Source of the DNA: Pseudomonas moraviensis
GTDB lineage: Bacteria; Pseudomonadota; Gammaproteobacteria; Pseudomonadales; Pseudomonadaceae
Direction: 5' to 3'
Length of the DNA stretch: 64,000 bases
Assembly: GCF_900105805.1 (NCBI RefSeq)
Contig: NZ_LT629788.1
Span: forward strand, 1,302,001-1,366,000
Shown: piece after piece, positions 43,310-51,542 of the stretch
Layout of the letters: the number at the start of each line of letters is the position of its first letter
How positions within the stretch are numbered: position 1 is the first letter of the stretch
The notes under the pieces: model-generated
Databases searched by the model: none
Told to the model about the DNA's origin: nothing
Seen by the model: only the letters and a program-made list of their open reading frames with translations
Position numbers and translations under genes: made by a program

Positions 43310-43621
43310 ATGACTGCCCAAACCCTTCTCAACGCCCTCGAACACTGCGGTATGGTCGAAATCGATGGCCTGCACGCCTTCGAATTCGCCCTCGACGAGG
43401 ACGATAACCTGCATATCGAATGCATGATCGGTCGCGAAGCCAGGCACTGGGAATTCACCCCGGCGCAGGTCGCGGCGGCGACGTTCGATGAGACGCTGCA
43501 GAGCTGGCTGATCATCGGATTCGCCAGCGACACCAAGACCACGGGCGAGCATCGCCTGGTGTGTCTCGGCGACGTAGTCAGCAGCAGCGACGACGAGGAT
43601 GACGATAATGAAAATGCGTAA
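43310..43621 (+). CDS. Small acidic conserved hypothetical protein
   Basis: 103 residues from the ATG at 43310 (AGAAAG upstream); the open frame extends further 5' into the palindrome. It starts MTAQTLLNALEHCGMVEIDGLHAFEF and ends in an acidic tail SSSDDEDDDNENA. No signal peptide or membrane segment. The 3' end overlaps the lactonase gene by 14 bases, which suggests coupling. It resembles uncharacterised Pseudomonas proteins; function not inferred. Confidence 0.8.
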   Translation: MTAQTLLNALEHCGMVEIDGLHAFEFALDEDDNLHIECMIGREARHWEFTPAQVAAATFDETLQSWLIIGFASDTKTTGEHRLVCLGDVVSSSDDEDDDNENA

Positions 43622-44783
43622 TTTCTGGCCCCTGCTGATGGCCGGCAGCGTCGGCGCGATGGGCCTGTCCAGCGCCAGCGCCGAGACCTTGCAGTTGCTG
43701 GTCGGCTCTTACACCGCCGGTTCCAGCCAGGGCATCTACCGCATGCAGTTCGACAGCGCCACCGGCCAGATCGATGCCAAGCCGCTGCAAGTGGTCAAGA
43801 CTGAAAACCCATCGTGGCTGACACTCTCGAAAGACCAGAAACGCCTGTTCGTGGTCAACGAAAACGGCCCCGGCCAGACCGATCCGGTCGGTCGTGTCAG
43901 CAGCTATGCCATCGACCCGAAAACCCATGCGCTGAGCCTGATCAATCAAGTGCAGAGCCTGGGCAACGAGCCGACCCATTCCAGCCTCAGTGCTGATGCC
44001 AAGCATCTGTTCGTCAGCAACTACTCGGTGATGGAAGATCCGGGCGGCACCCTGGCGGTGTTGCCGGTCGATGGCGACGGTCAACTGAAACCGGTGGTGC
44101 AGATGAGCGGCCACCCGGCCAGTCGGGTCAACCCTGAGCGCCAGGCTTCCAACCACGTGCACTCGACCGTGTCTTCGCCGGACGGTCGCTACGTGTTCTC
44201 CAATGACTTGGGCGCGGACAAGGTTTTCATCTATCAATATGATCCGAAGGCCAACCCGCACCTGCCGCTGACTCCGGCGAAAACCGCTTCGGTAGCCTTG
44301 CCGGCCGGCAGTGGCCCGCGTCATCTGCTGTTCAGCGCCGACGGCAAACACGCCTGGCTGACCATGGAGATGAGCGCGCAGGTTGCAGTGTTCGATTACA
44401 ACGATGGCGTGCTGACCCAGACGCAACTCGTCGATCTCGCCGCGGGCCAGCCAACCTCGGACAAGGCGGGCGCGGCGCTGCATGCTTCAGCTGATGGCAA
44501 GTTTCTCTACGTGAGCAACCGTGGCACGGCCAATCAACTGGTGGTGTTCAGCATCGACCCGGCGAGCGGCCAGCTCAAAGAGCTGCAAAAACGCTCGGTC
44601 GAGGGTGATCACCCGCGCGAGTTTGCCCTCGATCCGAGCGGTAAATTCGTCCTGATCGCCAACCAGAAGAGCAACCAGATTGTCGTCGTCGAACGTGATG
44701 CCAAGACCGGTCTGCTCGGCAAAACCGTGCAAAAACTGCCGATCGACGCGCCAAGCGATCTGAAATTTATAGTGCGACAATAA
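43608..44783 (+). CDS. Exported lactonase, seven-bladed beta-propeller family (6-phosphogluconolactonase-like)
   Basis: 391 residues from the ATG at 43608, which GAGG precedes by 9 bases. A signal peptide (MKMRNFWPLLMAGSVGAMGLSSASA) precedes the Lactonase/YbhE propeller: LLVGSYTAGSSQGIYRMQFD, SNHVHSTVSSPDGRYVFSNDLGADKVFIYQYD, GPRHLLFSADGKHAWLT, HPREFALDPSGKFVLIANQKSN. The periplasmic location rules out cytosolic 6-phosphogluconate metabolism. Next to the pentonate genes it may open an aldonolactone formed by a periplasmic sugar dehydrogenase; this is inference. Confidence 0.87.
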   Translation: MKMRNFWPLLMAGSVGAMGLSSASAETLQLLVGSYTAGSSQGIYRMQFDSATGQIDAKPLQVVKTENPSWLTLSKDQKRLFVVNENGPGQTDPVGRVSSYAIDPKTHALSLINQVQSLGNEPTHSSLSADAKHLFVSNYSVMEDPGGTLAVLPVDGDGQLKPVVQMSGHPASRVNPERQASNHVHSTVSSPDGRYVFSNDLGADKVFIYQYDPKANPHLPLTPAKTASVALPAGSGPRHLLFSADGKHAWLTMEMSAQVAVFDYNDGVLTQTQLVDLAAGQPTSDKAGAALHASADGKFLYVSNRGTANQLVVFSIDPASGQLKELQKRSVEGDHPREFALDPSGKFVLIANQKSNQIVVVERDAKTGLLGKTVQKLPIDAPSDLKFIVRQ

Positions 44784-44788
44784 GCCAC

Positions 44789-44811
44789 AGGCCCCGGTCT
44801 GCGGGGCCTGC
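44789..44811 (+). terminator. Hairpin after the lactonase gene
   Basis: CAGGCCCCG-GTCTG-CGGGGCCTG, a strong stem a few bases after the stop; only a weak T-rich stretch follows. Confidence 0.7.
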
Positions 44812-44939
44812 ATCGTTGTATTAATTGCACTGATAACGGCTAATGCTACAAAAGATTTCAAGGGAACAACCCTCGAGCGTTACGTTTGTTTCACAGCCCG
44901 ACCGGGCAAAACATGCAAACGAACACGAGGGTTACCGCC

Positions 44940-45119
44940 ATGAACTTCAATCTCTTCTCCGTTATCGCCGCTTCCGCCATTTCTGCCACCGTGGTATTGC
45001 CAGCCGGTGCCAACGTCGAAATCGCCAGCAAAAAATCCCACACCCAGAGCTACACCCAGAAATACCTGCAACAAAGCGCCAACTTCTACGCCGCGCTGGA
45101 TCACAAAACCCAAGCCTGA
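44940..45119 (+). CDS. Small exported hypothetical protein (59 residues)
   Basis: 59 residues from the ATG at 44940 with CGAGGG upstream. A signal-like N-terminus (MNFNLFSVIAASAISATVVLPAGA) precedes a short polar Gln/Ser/Thr-rich tail ending AALDHKTQA. No family recognised. A family B palindrome follows. It is probably a periplasmic or secreted peptide; the RBS and composition support real coding. Confidence 0.6.
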   Translation: MNFNLFSVIAASAISATVVLPAGANVEIASKKSHTQSYTQKYLQQSANFYAALDHKTQA

Positions 45120-45133
45120 AATTCCCGTCTCCC

Positions 45134-45217
45134 TGTAGGAGCTGCCGAAGGCTGCGATCTCTTGATCTTGTTTTTCAAAAGCAAAATCAAAAGATCGCAG
45201 CCTTCGGCAGCTCCTAC
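45134..45217. repeat. Extragenic palindrome, family B
   Basis: TGTAGGAGCTGCCGAAGGCTGCGATC and its inverted partner enclose an AT-rich loop. Confidence 0.9.
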
Positions 45218-45376
45218 GCGCGTACGCGTTCTCCACTCATAGGTTTTCTCTCGCCGGCAAATAGAGCGGCTAAATAATCAACGAAGCTGATGTTTACTAT
45301 GGCAAACCCTGAGTGGTTGCCTCGGCTTTTTTGATTGATTCTGTGGCCATCGAAACCTTTGCCCACGGAGAACACC

Positions 45377-45589
45377 ATGGCCAGCGCAATCCTCACTTCC
45401 GCCAAACGCGGCGCCTATCTGGCCATCGGTCTGTACCTGGCCGTGGTGCTGTTCGTCAGCATCGGCGCGCAGATGGAACACAGCTTCGAAGCCCCGATCG
45501 ACGTCGCCCACCCTGGCATCCAGTTCGAACTGCGCTCGCAAAGCGCGATGGTCGACAGGGCCGAACTCGCAGGAGTCGGCGGCGCATGA
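45377..45589 (+). CDS. Small single-pass membrane protein
   Basis: 70 residues from the ATG at 45377 (CGGAG upstream). One membrane segment (AYLAIGLYLAVVLFVSIGA) is followed by an acidic periplasmic tail. The stop overlaps the start of the next small gene (ATGA), so they form a two-gene unit. No family recognised. Confidence 0.65.
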   Translation: MASAILTSAKRGAYLAIGLYLAVVLFVSIGAQMEHSFEAPIDVAHPGIQFELRSQSAMVDRAELAGVGGA

Positions 45590-45843
45590 AAGGCTACAGA
45601 CTCTGGGTCATCGCCAGTCTGGCATTGATGACCAACGGCGCCTCATTGCTGGGGTTCGGCCAGGGCTCGGTGGGCGGATTGGCCCGGGCCATAGAGGCCA
45701 ACCACAACATCACGCACAACATCGAACGCGCCAACACGCTGGGGCTGATGGCCGGCAATCCACCGGCCAAGGTCGCAGTGGATTTTCTCGGACCGTTTGA
45801 AGTGGATTGCATGGCACTGGGCATGTGCCAAGCACTGGCGTAG
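45586..45843 (+). CDS. Small exported or membrane-anchored hypothetical protein
   Basis: 85 residues. The N-terminus MKGYRLWVIASLALMTNGASLLGFG is a signal peptide or anchor; two late Cys (FEVDCMALGMCQALA) could form a disulfide. It overlaps the preceding small membrane protein gene by four bases. Function unknown; the coupling implies joint work in the envelope. Confidence 0.65.
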   Translation: MKGYRLWVIASLALMTNGASLLGFGQGSVGGLARAIEANHNITHNIERANTLGLMAGNPPAKVAVDFLGPFEVDCMALGMCQALA

Positions 45844-45858
45844 GCAACGCGGACCATT

Positions 45859-45886
45859 GTGGCGAGGGAGCTTGCTCCCTCGCCAC
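45859..45886. repeat. Short palindrome, family C
   Basis: GTGGCGAGGGAGC-TT-GCTCCCTCGCCAC, the same element as at 2798-2825, here between convergent genes. Confidence 0.8.
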
Positions 45887-45907
45887 AGGTGTGTGTGAGG
45901 CCGAGAT

Positions 45908-46510
45908 TCAGCTCGACTTCTTCATGATTGAAGTGAACAGTTCGGATTCGAGGAAACGCTGCAACCAGGCTTGCAAACGAACGTACGGAGTCTGCGCAAA
46001 CCACTCCCGATCAACATGAGCGAACTGCCGGACGAAGGGCAGCAGGGCGATGTCGGCGAGGCTTTGATGATCGGCCAGCAAATATTCGCGGCCTTCGAGC
46101 AGCTCATCCAGCTTTTGCAGAAACAATCCACCTTCAGCCCGATAAGCTTCCATCGGCTGCTCAGGGTAGCGCTCGGCATACTTGTAGCGGTTCAGAGCTG
46201 TTTTGAAAATCTGATCATTGCCCTCAATCAGCTTTTCCATCCACAGCGCCGCGAATGAATCTCCGGCCAGCAACCAATCATCCGGATCATTCTGCGCCAA
46301 CGCCCAGCGCATGATCTGCAGGCTCTCATCAATCACCACGCCATCGGCGTTCAGCACCGGCACCGTGCCCTTGGGCGAGAGCGCGAGCATCTGCGCCGGC
46401 TTGTCCTTGAGGCTGACCTCAACAATCTCCACCTGTACGTCCGCATAACGCAGCGCCATCCGCGCCCGCATCGCGTAAGGGCAGCGGCGGAACGAATACA
46501 GCGTGTTCAT
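45908..46510 (-). CDS. Glutathione S-transferase family protein
   Basis: 200 residues. The N-terminal thioredoxin-like domain has a CPYA motif (RRCPYAMRARMAL), as in glutaredoxin-2-like and omega-type GSTs, with cis-Pro in GTVPVL and ESLQIMRW. A helical C-terminal domain follows. The start overlaps the sbcC stop (ATGA), so it is the third gene of the sbcDC operon. A thiol-transfer role under oxidative or DNA-damage stress is plausible. Confidence 0.9.
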   Translation of the reverse strand: MNTLYSFRRCPYAMRARMALRYADVQVEIVEVSLKDKPAQMLALSPKGTVPVLNADGVVIDESLQIMRWALAQNDPDDWLLAGDSFAALWMEKLIEGNDQIFKTALNRYKYAERYPEQPMEAYRAEGGLFLQKLDELLEGREYLLADHQSLADIALLPFVRQFAHVDREWFAQTPYVRLQAWLQRFLESELFTSIMKKSS

Positions 46511-49500
46511 TTCACCTCCAGCGTGCTCAAACCATTGCCCTGGCGCCGCACCTGAATCTGCACCGGGATGCGTTCGTGCATTTCCTGCACATGGGAAATC
46601 ACCGCCACCTTGCGCCCCTGCGCCTGCAAGCCATCGAGGGCATCCATGGCCAGTTGCAGCGATTCCGGATCGAGGCTGCCGAAACCTTCGTCGATAAACA
46701 GCGATTCGATTTTCAGCGTGCTCGACGCCATCGACGCCAGACCGAGCGCCAACGCCAGTGAGACGAGGAACGTCTCGCCGCCGGACAACGAATGCACTGA
46801 GCGCAGTTCGTCGCCCATTTCCGTGTCCATCACCAGCAGGCCGAGCATGCTGCCGCCGCGTTTGAGCCGATAGCGTTTGACCAGTTGGCGCAGTTGGGCG
46901 TTGGCGTGATGCACCAGCAGGTCGAGGTTGTAGGCCTGGGCGATCTTGCGGAAGGTGTCGCCGGTGGCCGAGCCGATCAACGCACTGAGCCGCGCCCAGC
47001 GCTGATACTCGGCATAAGCCTCGGCGATCTGCCGGGCCAGCGCCTGATTGGCGTTCTGCCGGCGCTGGTCTTCAACCTGTTCGGCGCGCAACTCGGCGCA
47101 CTGCTGCTCACTGACGGCGAACTGTTTTTGCAATTCAGCGAGGGCGCTATCGAGCTGTTCGGCGTCAAGATTACCGTCCTGCCGGGCCTGATGATCGAGC
47201 AGACGCTGATCGCGCTCCTGCAACAAGACCTGGGCCTGTTCGATGGCTTTTTCGTTGTGCTGAAGAGTCTGGCGCAGTTCGGCGACCTGCGCGTCATCAA
47301 AGCGCAGCAAGTCTTCGAGGCCGCCGTCATCCAGTTCCGGATGGTTGGCGCGCCAATCAGCGATCTTGGCGGCGAGTGCCAGATCTTCAGCTTGCAGTGC
47401 TTGCAGGCGATCCTGCTGCGCCTTGAGCTCAGCGGCGATTTGCACCAGCTGCGTGCGTACGGTCTGCAGTTCCTCAGCCGTGCTGGTCTCGGCAATACGC
47501 GCCTGTTCCACCGCGTGTTCCAACTGCTGCTGCCAATGCTCGGCGCTGGTGTGGTCGCCAATCAGTAGCGCGAGTTTTTCCTGACAGCTTTGCTGCTGCT
47601 CGGTCAACGCCGTGAATTGCTCCTCGACGCTTTGCAGTTGCTGAGTGCGCAACTGCTGGCGATCCTGTTCTTTCTCGAGGGTTTGCTGGCGTTGCTGCTG
47701 TTCGCTCAGTTCTTCCTTTTGCTGCTCGAGCTGGGCCAGACGCTCGGCGATCTGCCGATCCAGTTGCAGGAACGTCGCGGCCGGCTCAAGGCGCAGTGCT
47801 TCGAGGGTGTCAGCCGGCAGCAGCGGGCCGAACGCGTTGAGTTCCTCCTCAAGGCGCTGACGGTCGCTGTTGAGCTCATGTTGCTGATGGCTCAGCTGTT
47901 GCGCCGCTTGCTGATGGGCGACCTCGGCCTGACGCAATTGCTGCGACAGGCGCGCGGCGTCCTGCTGCAAGGTGAGCAGGGCGCTCTGGCGTTGTTCGTC
48001 CTGAGTGATGCTTTGGTTCAACTGCTCGTTCTGGCGGCTGAGCCAGGCGTCGCGTTTGTCGGCGTCCTGATTGAGCAGTTGCGCGGCCAGCGGATGCGCA
48101 TCGAGGCTCGGCGCCAGGGCTTGTTGCTGCGCAGCCAATTGTTCCTGTTGCTGGAGCAATTCTTTCTGTTGCGCGATCACGCCACCGACTTCGCCGCGCA
48201 GCTCGATCAGTTTTTCCTTGAGCTGATCGACCACTTGCTGGGCATTGGCCTGTTCGCTTTCATCGTGGCGCCCGAGGCTTTGCAGCAGCGCTTCGGGCTG
48301 ATGATAGGGATGCTCGTTGCTGCCGCAGACCGGGCAGGGCTGATCGTCCTGCAACTGCGCGCGCAACTCTTCGACACTGGCACTGCGCGCCAGCCGCTGA
48401 CGCTCGAGCAGTTCGCGAGTGACGCTGAGGGTCTGCTCGGCGACGGTCAGTTCGGCCTTGGTTTTCACACCGTCCTGGGTCAGACGTTCACGTTGCTGCT
48501 GCGCGTCGAGCTGACGTTGTTGCAACTCGGCGCTGCGCTTGTCGAGATCCTGCTGAGACGCCCACAGCCGCGACAGGTCTTCGATCGCGCGCAGCTGTTT
48601 GCGGTTGTCCTGCAGCAAAGTGCCGAGCAGGCCGATCTGTTCGGCGACCGCATCCGGTTCAGCACCGGCCTCCTTGAACAGGACTTCCAGTTGCTGTTTA
48701 TGCGCAGCCAGTTGTTCAGCGCTGTGCGCGGCGTTCTGTTCAAGGGACGCCAGTTCGGTCTGGCCCTTGTTCAAGCGGTTGCCGATCAGCATCAGCTGTT
48801 GCAGACGATCGCGATAGGCGCTCCAGGCATCGCTCAACGGCGCCAGATGCACACTCTGCTCAAGCCCGGTGGCGATGCGTTGCAGACGCTCGGCGACCTC
48901 AGCCTGTTTTTCCTGCAAAGCCTGAATCGCGCTCTGGCCATCCTTGAACGCTTGCTCGGCCGCTTGCCGGGCTTCGGCGCTGCTGGCAGTGTCCTTGATC
49001 AGGCGGGCGAGGGTGCTTTGTTCTTCGAATGCCTGACGCAGCAGCGGCGCGTTTTCGCTCTGGCGTTGTTGCGCTTGGCTCAGGGCGACTTTTGCTGCGT
49101 CGAGGTTTTGCGCCAGTTGCGTCTGGCGTTCCCCGAGGGCCGCATGTTCTTGCGTGTGCGCGGCAATCTGCGCCGCCAGTGGTGTCAGCAGCGCATCGAG
49201 CTCGGCCTTGCGCGCAAATTGATGACGCTGCGGGCCAAGCTGCTCCAGACGCGTCAGTTTCACCCGCTCTCCAGCCAGGGCTTGCCATTGCTGTTGCGCG
49301 GTTTGCAGTTGTTCGCTGGCGGCTTTTTGCGCGTCTTGCAACAGACGCAAATCCTTCAGCCAACCGTGTTGTTGCTCAAGCTGTTTGAGCTGCGCCTGTT
49401 GCGCTTTCATTTGTTGCTGCGCGGTGTTGAAGCGCTCGTCGAGTTCGGCGCGCGCTTCAGGTGCCAGTGGCGTGACCCCGGTGGCCTGATCCTGCAGCAG

Positions 49501-50148
49501 CTTGTGCGCTTCGCGAGCTTCTTTGGTCTTGTCGAAAGCGCGACGGCCCAGGCGAGTGTACAGCGCGGTGTCGGTGAGTTTCTCCAGCAGCTCACTGCGG
49601 TCGTTGTCGTCGGCCTTGAGGAACGCGCTGAATTCGCTCTGCGCCAGCAGCACAGCGCGGGTGAACTGTTCGAAATTCAGGCCCAGCGCGGCTTCCAGTT
49701 GGGTTTTGTATTCGCCTTTCTGGCTGGCGAGCAATTGATCCTGATCGATATCGCGCAGGCTCTGCCGGCTCGCTTGCAACTTGCCGCCAGCCTTCTCGCG
49801 AGCGCGGTTGGCTTCCCAACGTGCGCGATAGCGGCGGCCATCGACGCCGACAAAATCCACTTCGGCATAGCCTTCGCCGGTGCCACGACGCAGCAAGGTG
49901 CGCGGGTCGCCAGTGGCGATCTCGCCGTCGGCGTCGGGGACTTTGGCATCGCGGCCAGTGTTGTTCAGGCGCGGCACGGCGCCGAACAGTGCCAGGCACA
50001 AAGCGTCGAGCAGGGTACTTTTGCCGGCGCCGGTCGGGCCGGTGATCGCGAACAGACCGGCGCTGGCCAACGGCTCAGCAGTGAAATCGATCTCGAACGG
50101 CCCGGCCAGCGAGGCGAGGTTCTTCAAACGAATGGCGAGGATCTTCAT
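46507..50148 (-). CDS. sbcC: Exonuclease subunit SbcC
   Basis: 1213 residues with SMC/Rad50 layout. Walker A ITGPTGAGKSTLLDALCLALFG is near residue 35. Two very long Gln/Glu/Leu-rich coiled coils flank the zinc hook CPVCGSNEHP in the middle. The C-terminal head has LSGGETFLVSLALALGLASM and LFIDEGFGSLDPES. With SbcD it cuts hairpins and processes DNA ends. It lies in an sbcD-sbcC-GST operon with four-base overlaps. Confidence 0.97.
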   Translation of the reverse strand: MKILAIRLKNLASLAGPFEIDFTAEPLASAGLFAITGPTGAGKSTLLDALCLALFGAVPRLNNTGRDAKVPDADGEIATGDPRTLLRRGTGEGYAEVDFVGVDGRRYRARWEANRAREKAGGKLQASRQSLRDIDQDQLLASQKGEYKTQLEAALGLNFEQFTRAVLLAQSEFSAFLKADDNDRSELLEKLTDTALYTRLGRRAFDKTKEAREAHKLLQDQATGVTPLAPEARAELDERFNTAQQQMKAQQAQLKQLEQQHGWLKDLRLLQDAQKAASEQLQTAQQQWQALAGERVKLTRLEQLGPQRHQFARKAELDALLTPLAAQIAAHTQEHAALGERQTQLAQNLDAAKVALSQAQQRQSENAPLLRQAFEEQSTLARLIKDTASSAEARQAAEQAFKDGQSAIQALQEKQAEVAERLQRIATGLEQSVHLAPLSDAWSAYRDRLQQLMLIGNRLNKGQTELASLEQNAAHSAEQLAAHKQQLEVLFKEAGAEPDAVAEQIGLLGTLLQDNRKQLRAIEDLSRLWASQQDLDKRSAELQQRQLDAQQQRERLTQDGVKTKAELTVAEQTLSVTRELLERQRLARSASVEELRAQLQDDQPCPVCGSNEHPYHQPEALLQSLGRHDESEQANAQQVVDQLKEKLIELRGEVGGVIAQQKELLQQQEQLAAQQQALAPSLDAHPLAAQLLNQDADKRDAWLSRQNEQLNQSITQDEQRQSALLTLQQDAARLSQQLRQAEVAHQQAAQQLSHQQHELNSDRQRLEEELNAFGPLLPADTLEALRLEPAATFLQLDRQIAERLAQLEQQKEELSEQQQRQQTLEKEQDRQQLRTQQLQSVEEQFTALTEQQQSCQEKLALLIGDHTSAEHWQQQLEHAVEQARIAETSTAEELQTVRTQLVQIAAELKAQQDRLQALQAEDLALAAKIADWRANHPELDDGGLEDLLRFDDAQVAELRQTLQHNEKAIEQAQVLLQERDQRLLDHQARQDGNLDAEQLDSALAELQKQFAVSEQQCAELRAEQVEDQRRQNANQALARQIAEAYAEYQRWARLSALIGSATGDTFRKIAQAYNLDLLVHHANAQLRQLVKRYRLKRGGSMLGLLVMDTEMGDELRSVHSLSGGETFLVSLALALGLASMASSTLKIESLFIDEGFGSLDPESLQLAMDALDGLQAQGRKVAVISHVQEMHERIPVQIQVRRQGNGLSTLEVK

Positions 50149-51389
50149 GGCTGCTCGCCCTCCAGTTGCACGTCTTGCAGCAACTCGGCGAAGTCCTTGA
50201 GCGTCTGCTCATCGACCTCGCTGCCGTAGTTGTCGAGCCAGGCGCGGCTGAACAATTCCTGCGGGGTGAGCTGGTCGAGTTCGATCAGCGTGCTGCCGTC
50301 ATCGCTGCCATCGGCGCCACGATTGCCGGCGTATTCAGCGGCGATGCGCACCAGACGTACGGCCTTGCCTTGCAGTGCGGTCTCCACTTGATGGCGCAGA
50401 TCCGGCTGCGGCTCATCCAGGCGTACACGGACTTCGAGCCATGGCTGGCGCTGGGTTTCGGCGAGCAGATCGACGTTCGGCAGGTCAGCCAGTTGCAGCA
50501 GAATCTCGGCCAGCGGCGCCGGGCCGATGCGCTGCAGATTGACCGAGCGCGGAATCAGTTTCGGCTCGACGCTGACCAGAGTTTCACCGTCGAGGACGAC
50601 ATCGAGAATCTGATGCTGATAACCGATCTCCGAGAACGACAGCGGAATCGGCGAGCCGCTGTAGCGGATGCGCTCCTCGCCGTTGACCTTCTGCGGCTTG
50701 TGCAAATGGCCGAGGGCGACGTAACTGATGCTTTCGCCGAACAGGCTGGCGGGCAGCGCTTCGGCATTGCCGATGATCAGGCTGCGCTCGGAATCCTCCG
50801 ATACCGAACCGCCGGCCATGTGCGCGTGGCTGATAGCGATCAACGCCTGCCCGGGCTGACGCTTGGCATTCGCCGCCGCGATCAGCCACTCATGCACCTG
50901 ACCGATGCCGCGCAAATAGTTGTCGCCCAGATGCGCACCAGTAACTTCCGCCGGACGCAGAAACGGTAGCGCCAGACACCACGCGGCGATTTCGCCCTGC
51001 GCATTCGGCAGCGGCAGCAACAGGCGCTCGGCATCGAGCTGGCCGTCATCCAGCCACAGCACCCGGCCCAACGCGTGGGTGCGCAAACGCCGCATCAGAG
51101 GCGCCGGCAATTCGATCCGCGAGCCGGAATCATGGTTGCCGGCGATCATCACGATGGTCAGCAGCGGCTGCTGTTCGTGAGCGCTGACGATGAAGTCGTA
51201 AAGGCGTTCCTGAGCTTTGACCGGCGGATTGACCGTATCGAAGATGTCCCCGGCGATCAGCAGCACATCCGGCTGCGCCAGTTGCAACTGACGCAGCAGC
51301 CATTCGAGAAAACACGCGTGCTCGAAATCGCGCTCCTGGCCGTGCAGGTTTTGCCCAAGGTGCCAGTCGGAGGTGTGGAACAGACGCAA
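50145..51389 (-). CDS. sbcD: Exonuclease subunit SbcD
   Basis: 414 residues, Mre11-like metallophosphoesterase. The metal-binding motifs are DWHLGQNLHG, LIAGDIFDTVNPP, IAGNHDSGSR and ISHAHMAGG, with GHLHKPQ near residue 230. It overlaps sbcC by four bases. Two inverted family B palindrome arms lie upstream. Confidence 0.97.
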   Translation of the reverse strand: MRLFHTSDWHLGQNLHGQERDFEHACFLEWLLRQLQLAQPDVLLIAGDIFDTVNPPVKAQERLYDFIVSAHEQQPLLTIVMIAGNHDSGSRIELPAPLMRRLRTHALGRVLWLDDGQLDAERLLLPLPNAQGEIAAWCLALPFLRPAEVTGAHLGDNYLRGIGQVHEWLIAAANAKRQPGQALIAISHAHMAGGSVSEDSERSLIIGNAEALPASLFGESISYVALGHLHKPQKVNGEERIRYSGSPIPLSFSEIGYQHQILDVVLDGETLVSVEPKLIPRSVNLQRIGPAPLAEILLQLADLPNVDLLAETQRQPWLEVRVRLDEPQPDLRHQVETALQGKAVRLVRIAAEYAGNRGADGSDDGSTLIELDQLTPQELFSRAWLDNYGSEVDEQTLKDFAELLQDVQLEGEQP

Positions 51390-51470
51390 GGTGGACTCCG
51401 CAACGTTAAAAGAGGTGATGGCCGCAAAAGAACGGGGCGGCTTGAGAAAGGTGAGTTTACTGGCAAGATC

Positions 51471-51536
51471 AAAAGATCGCAGCCTTCGGCAGCTCCTGCA
51501 CAGAATCCGTAGGAGCTGCCGAAGGCTGCGATCTTT
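51471..51536. repeat. Extragenic palindrome, family B, tail-to-tail
   Basis: The arms AAAGATCGCAGCCTTCGGC and GCCGAAGGCTGCGATCTTT are in the opposite order to the other copies and are separated by only about 14 bases. It lies between sbcD and the BatD-like gene. Confidence 0.85.
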
Positions 51537-51542
51537 GGCGTG

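Noticed and set aside
47590..50229. 879-codon open frame antisense to sbcC
   Set aside because: The sbcC coiled-coil codons produce Leu/Gln-rich antisense frames; Walker and zinc-hook motifs fix the minus strand as coding.
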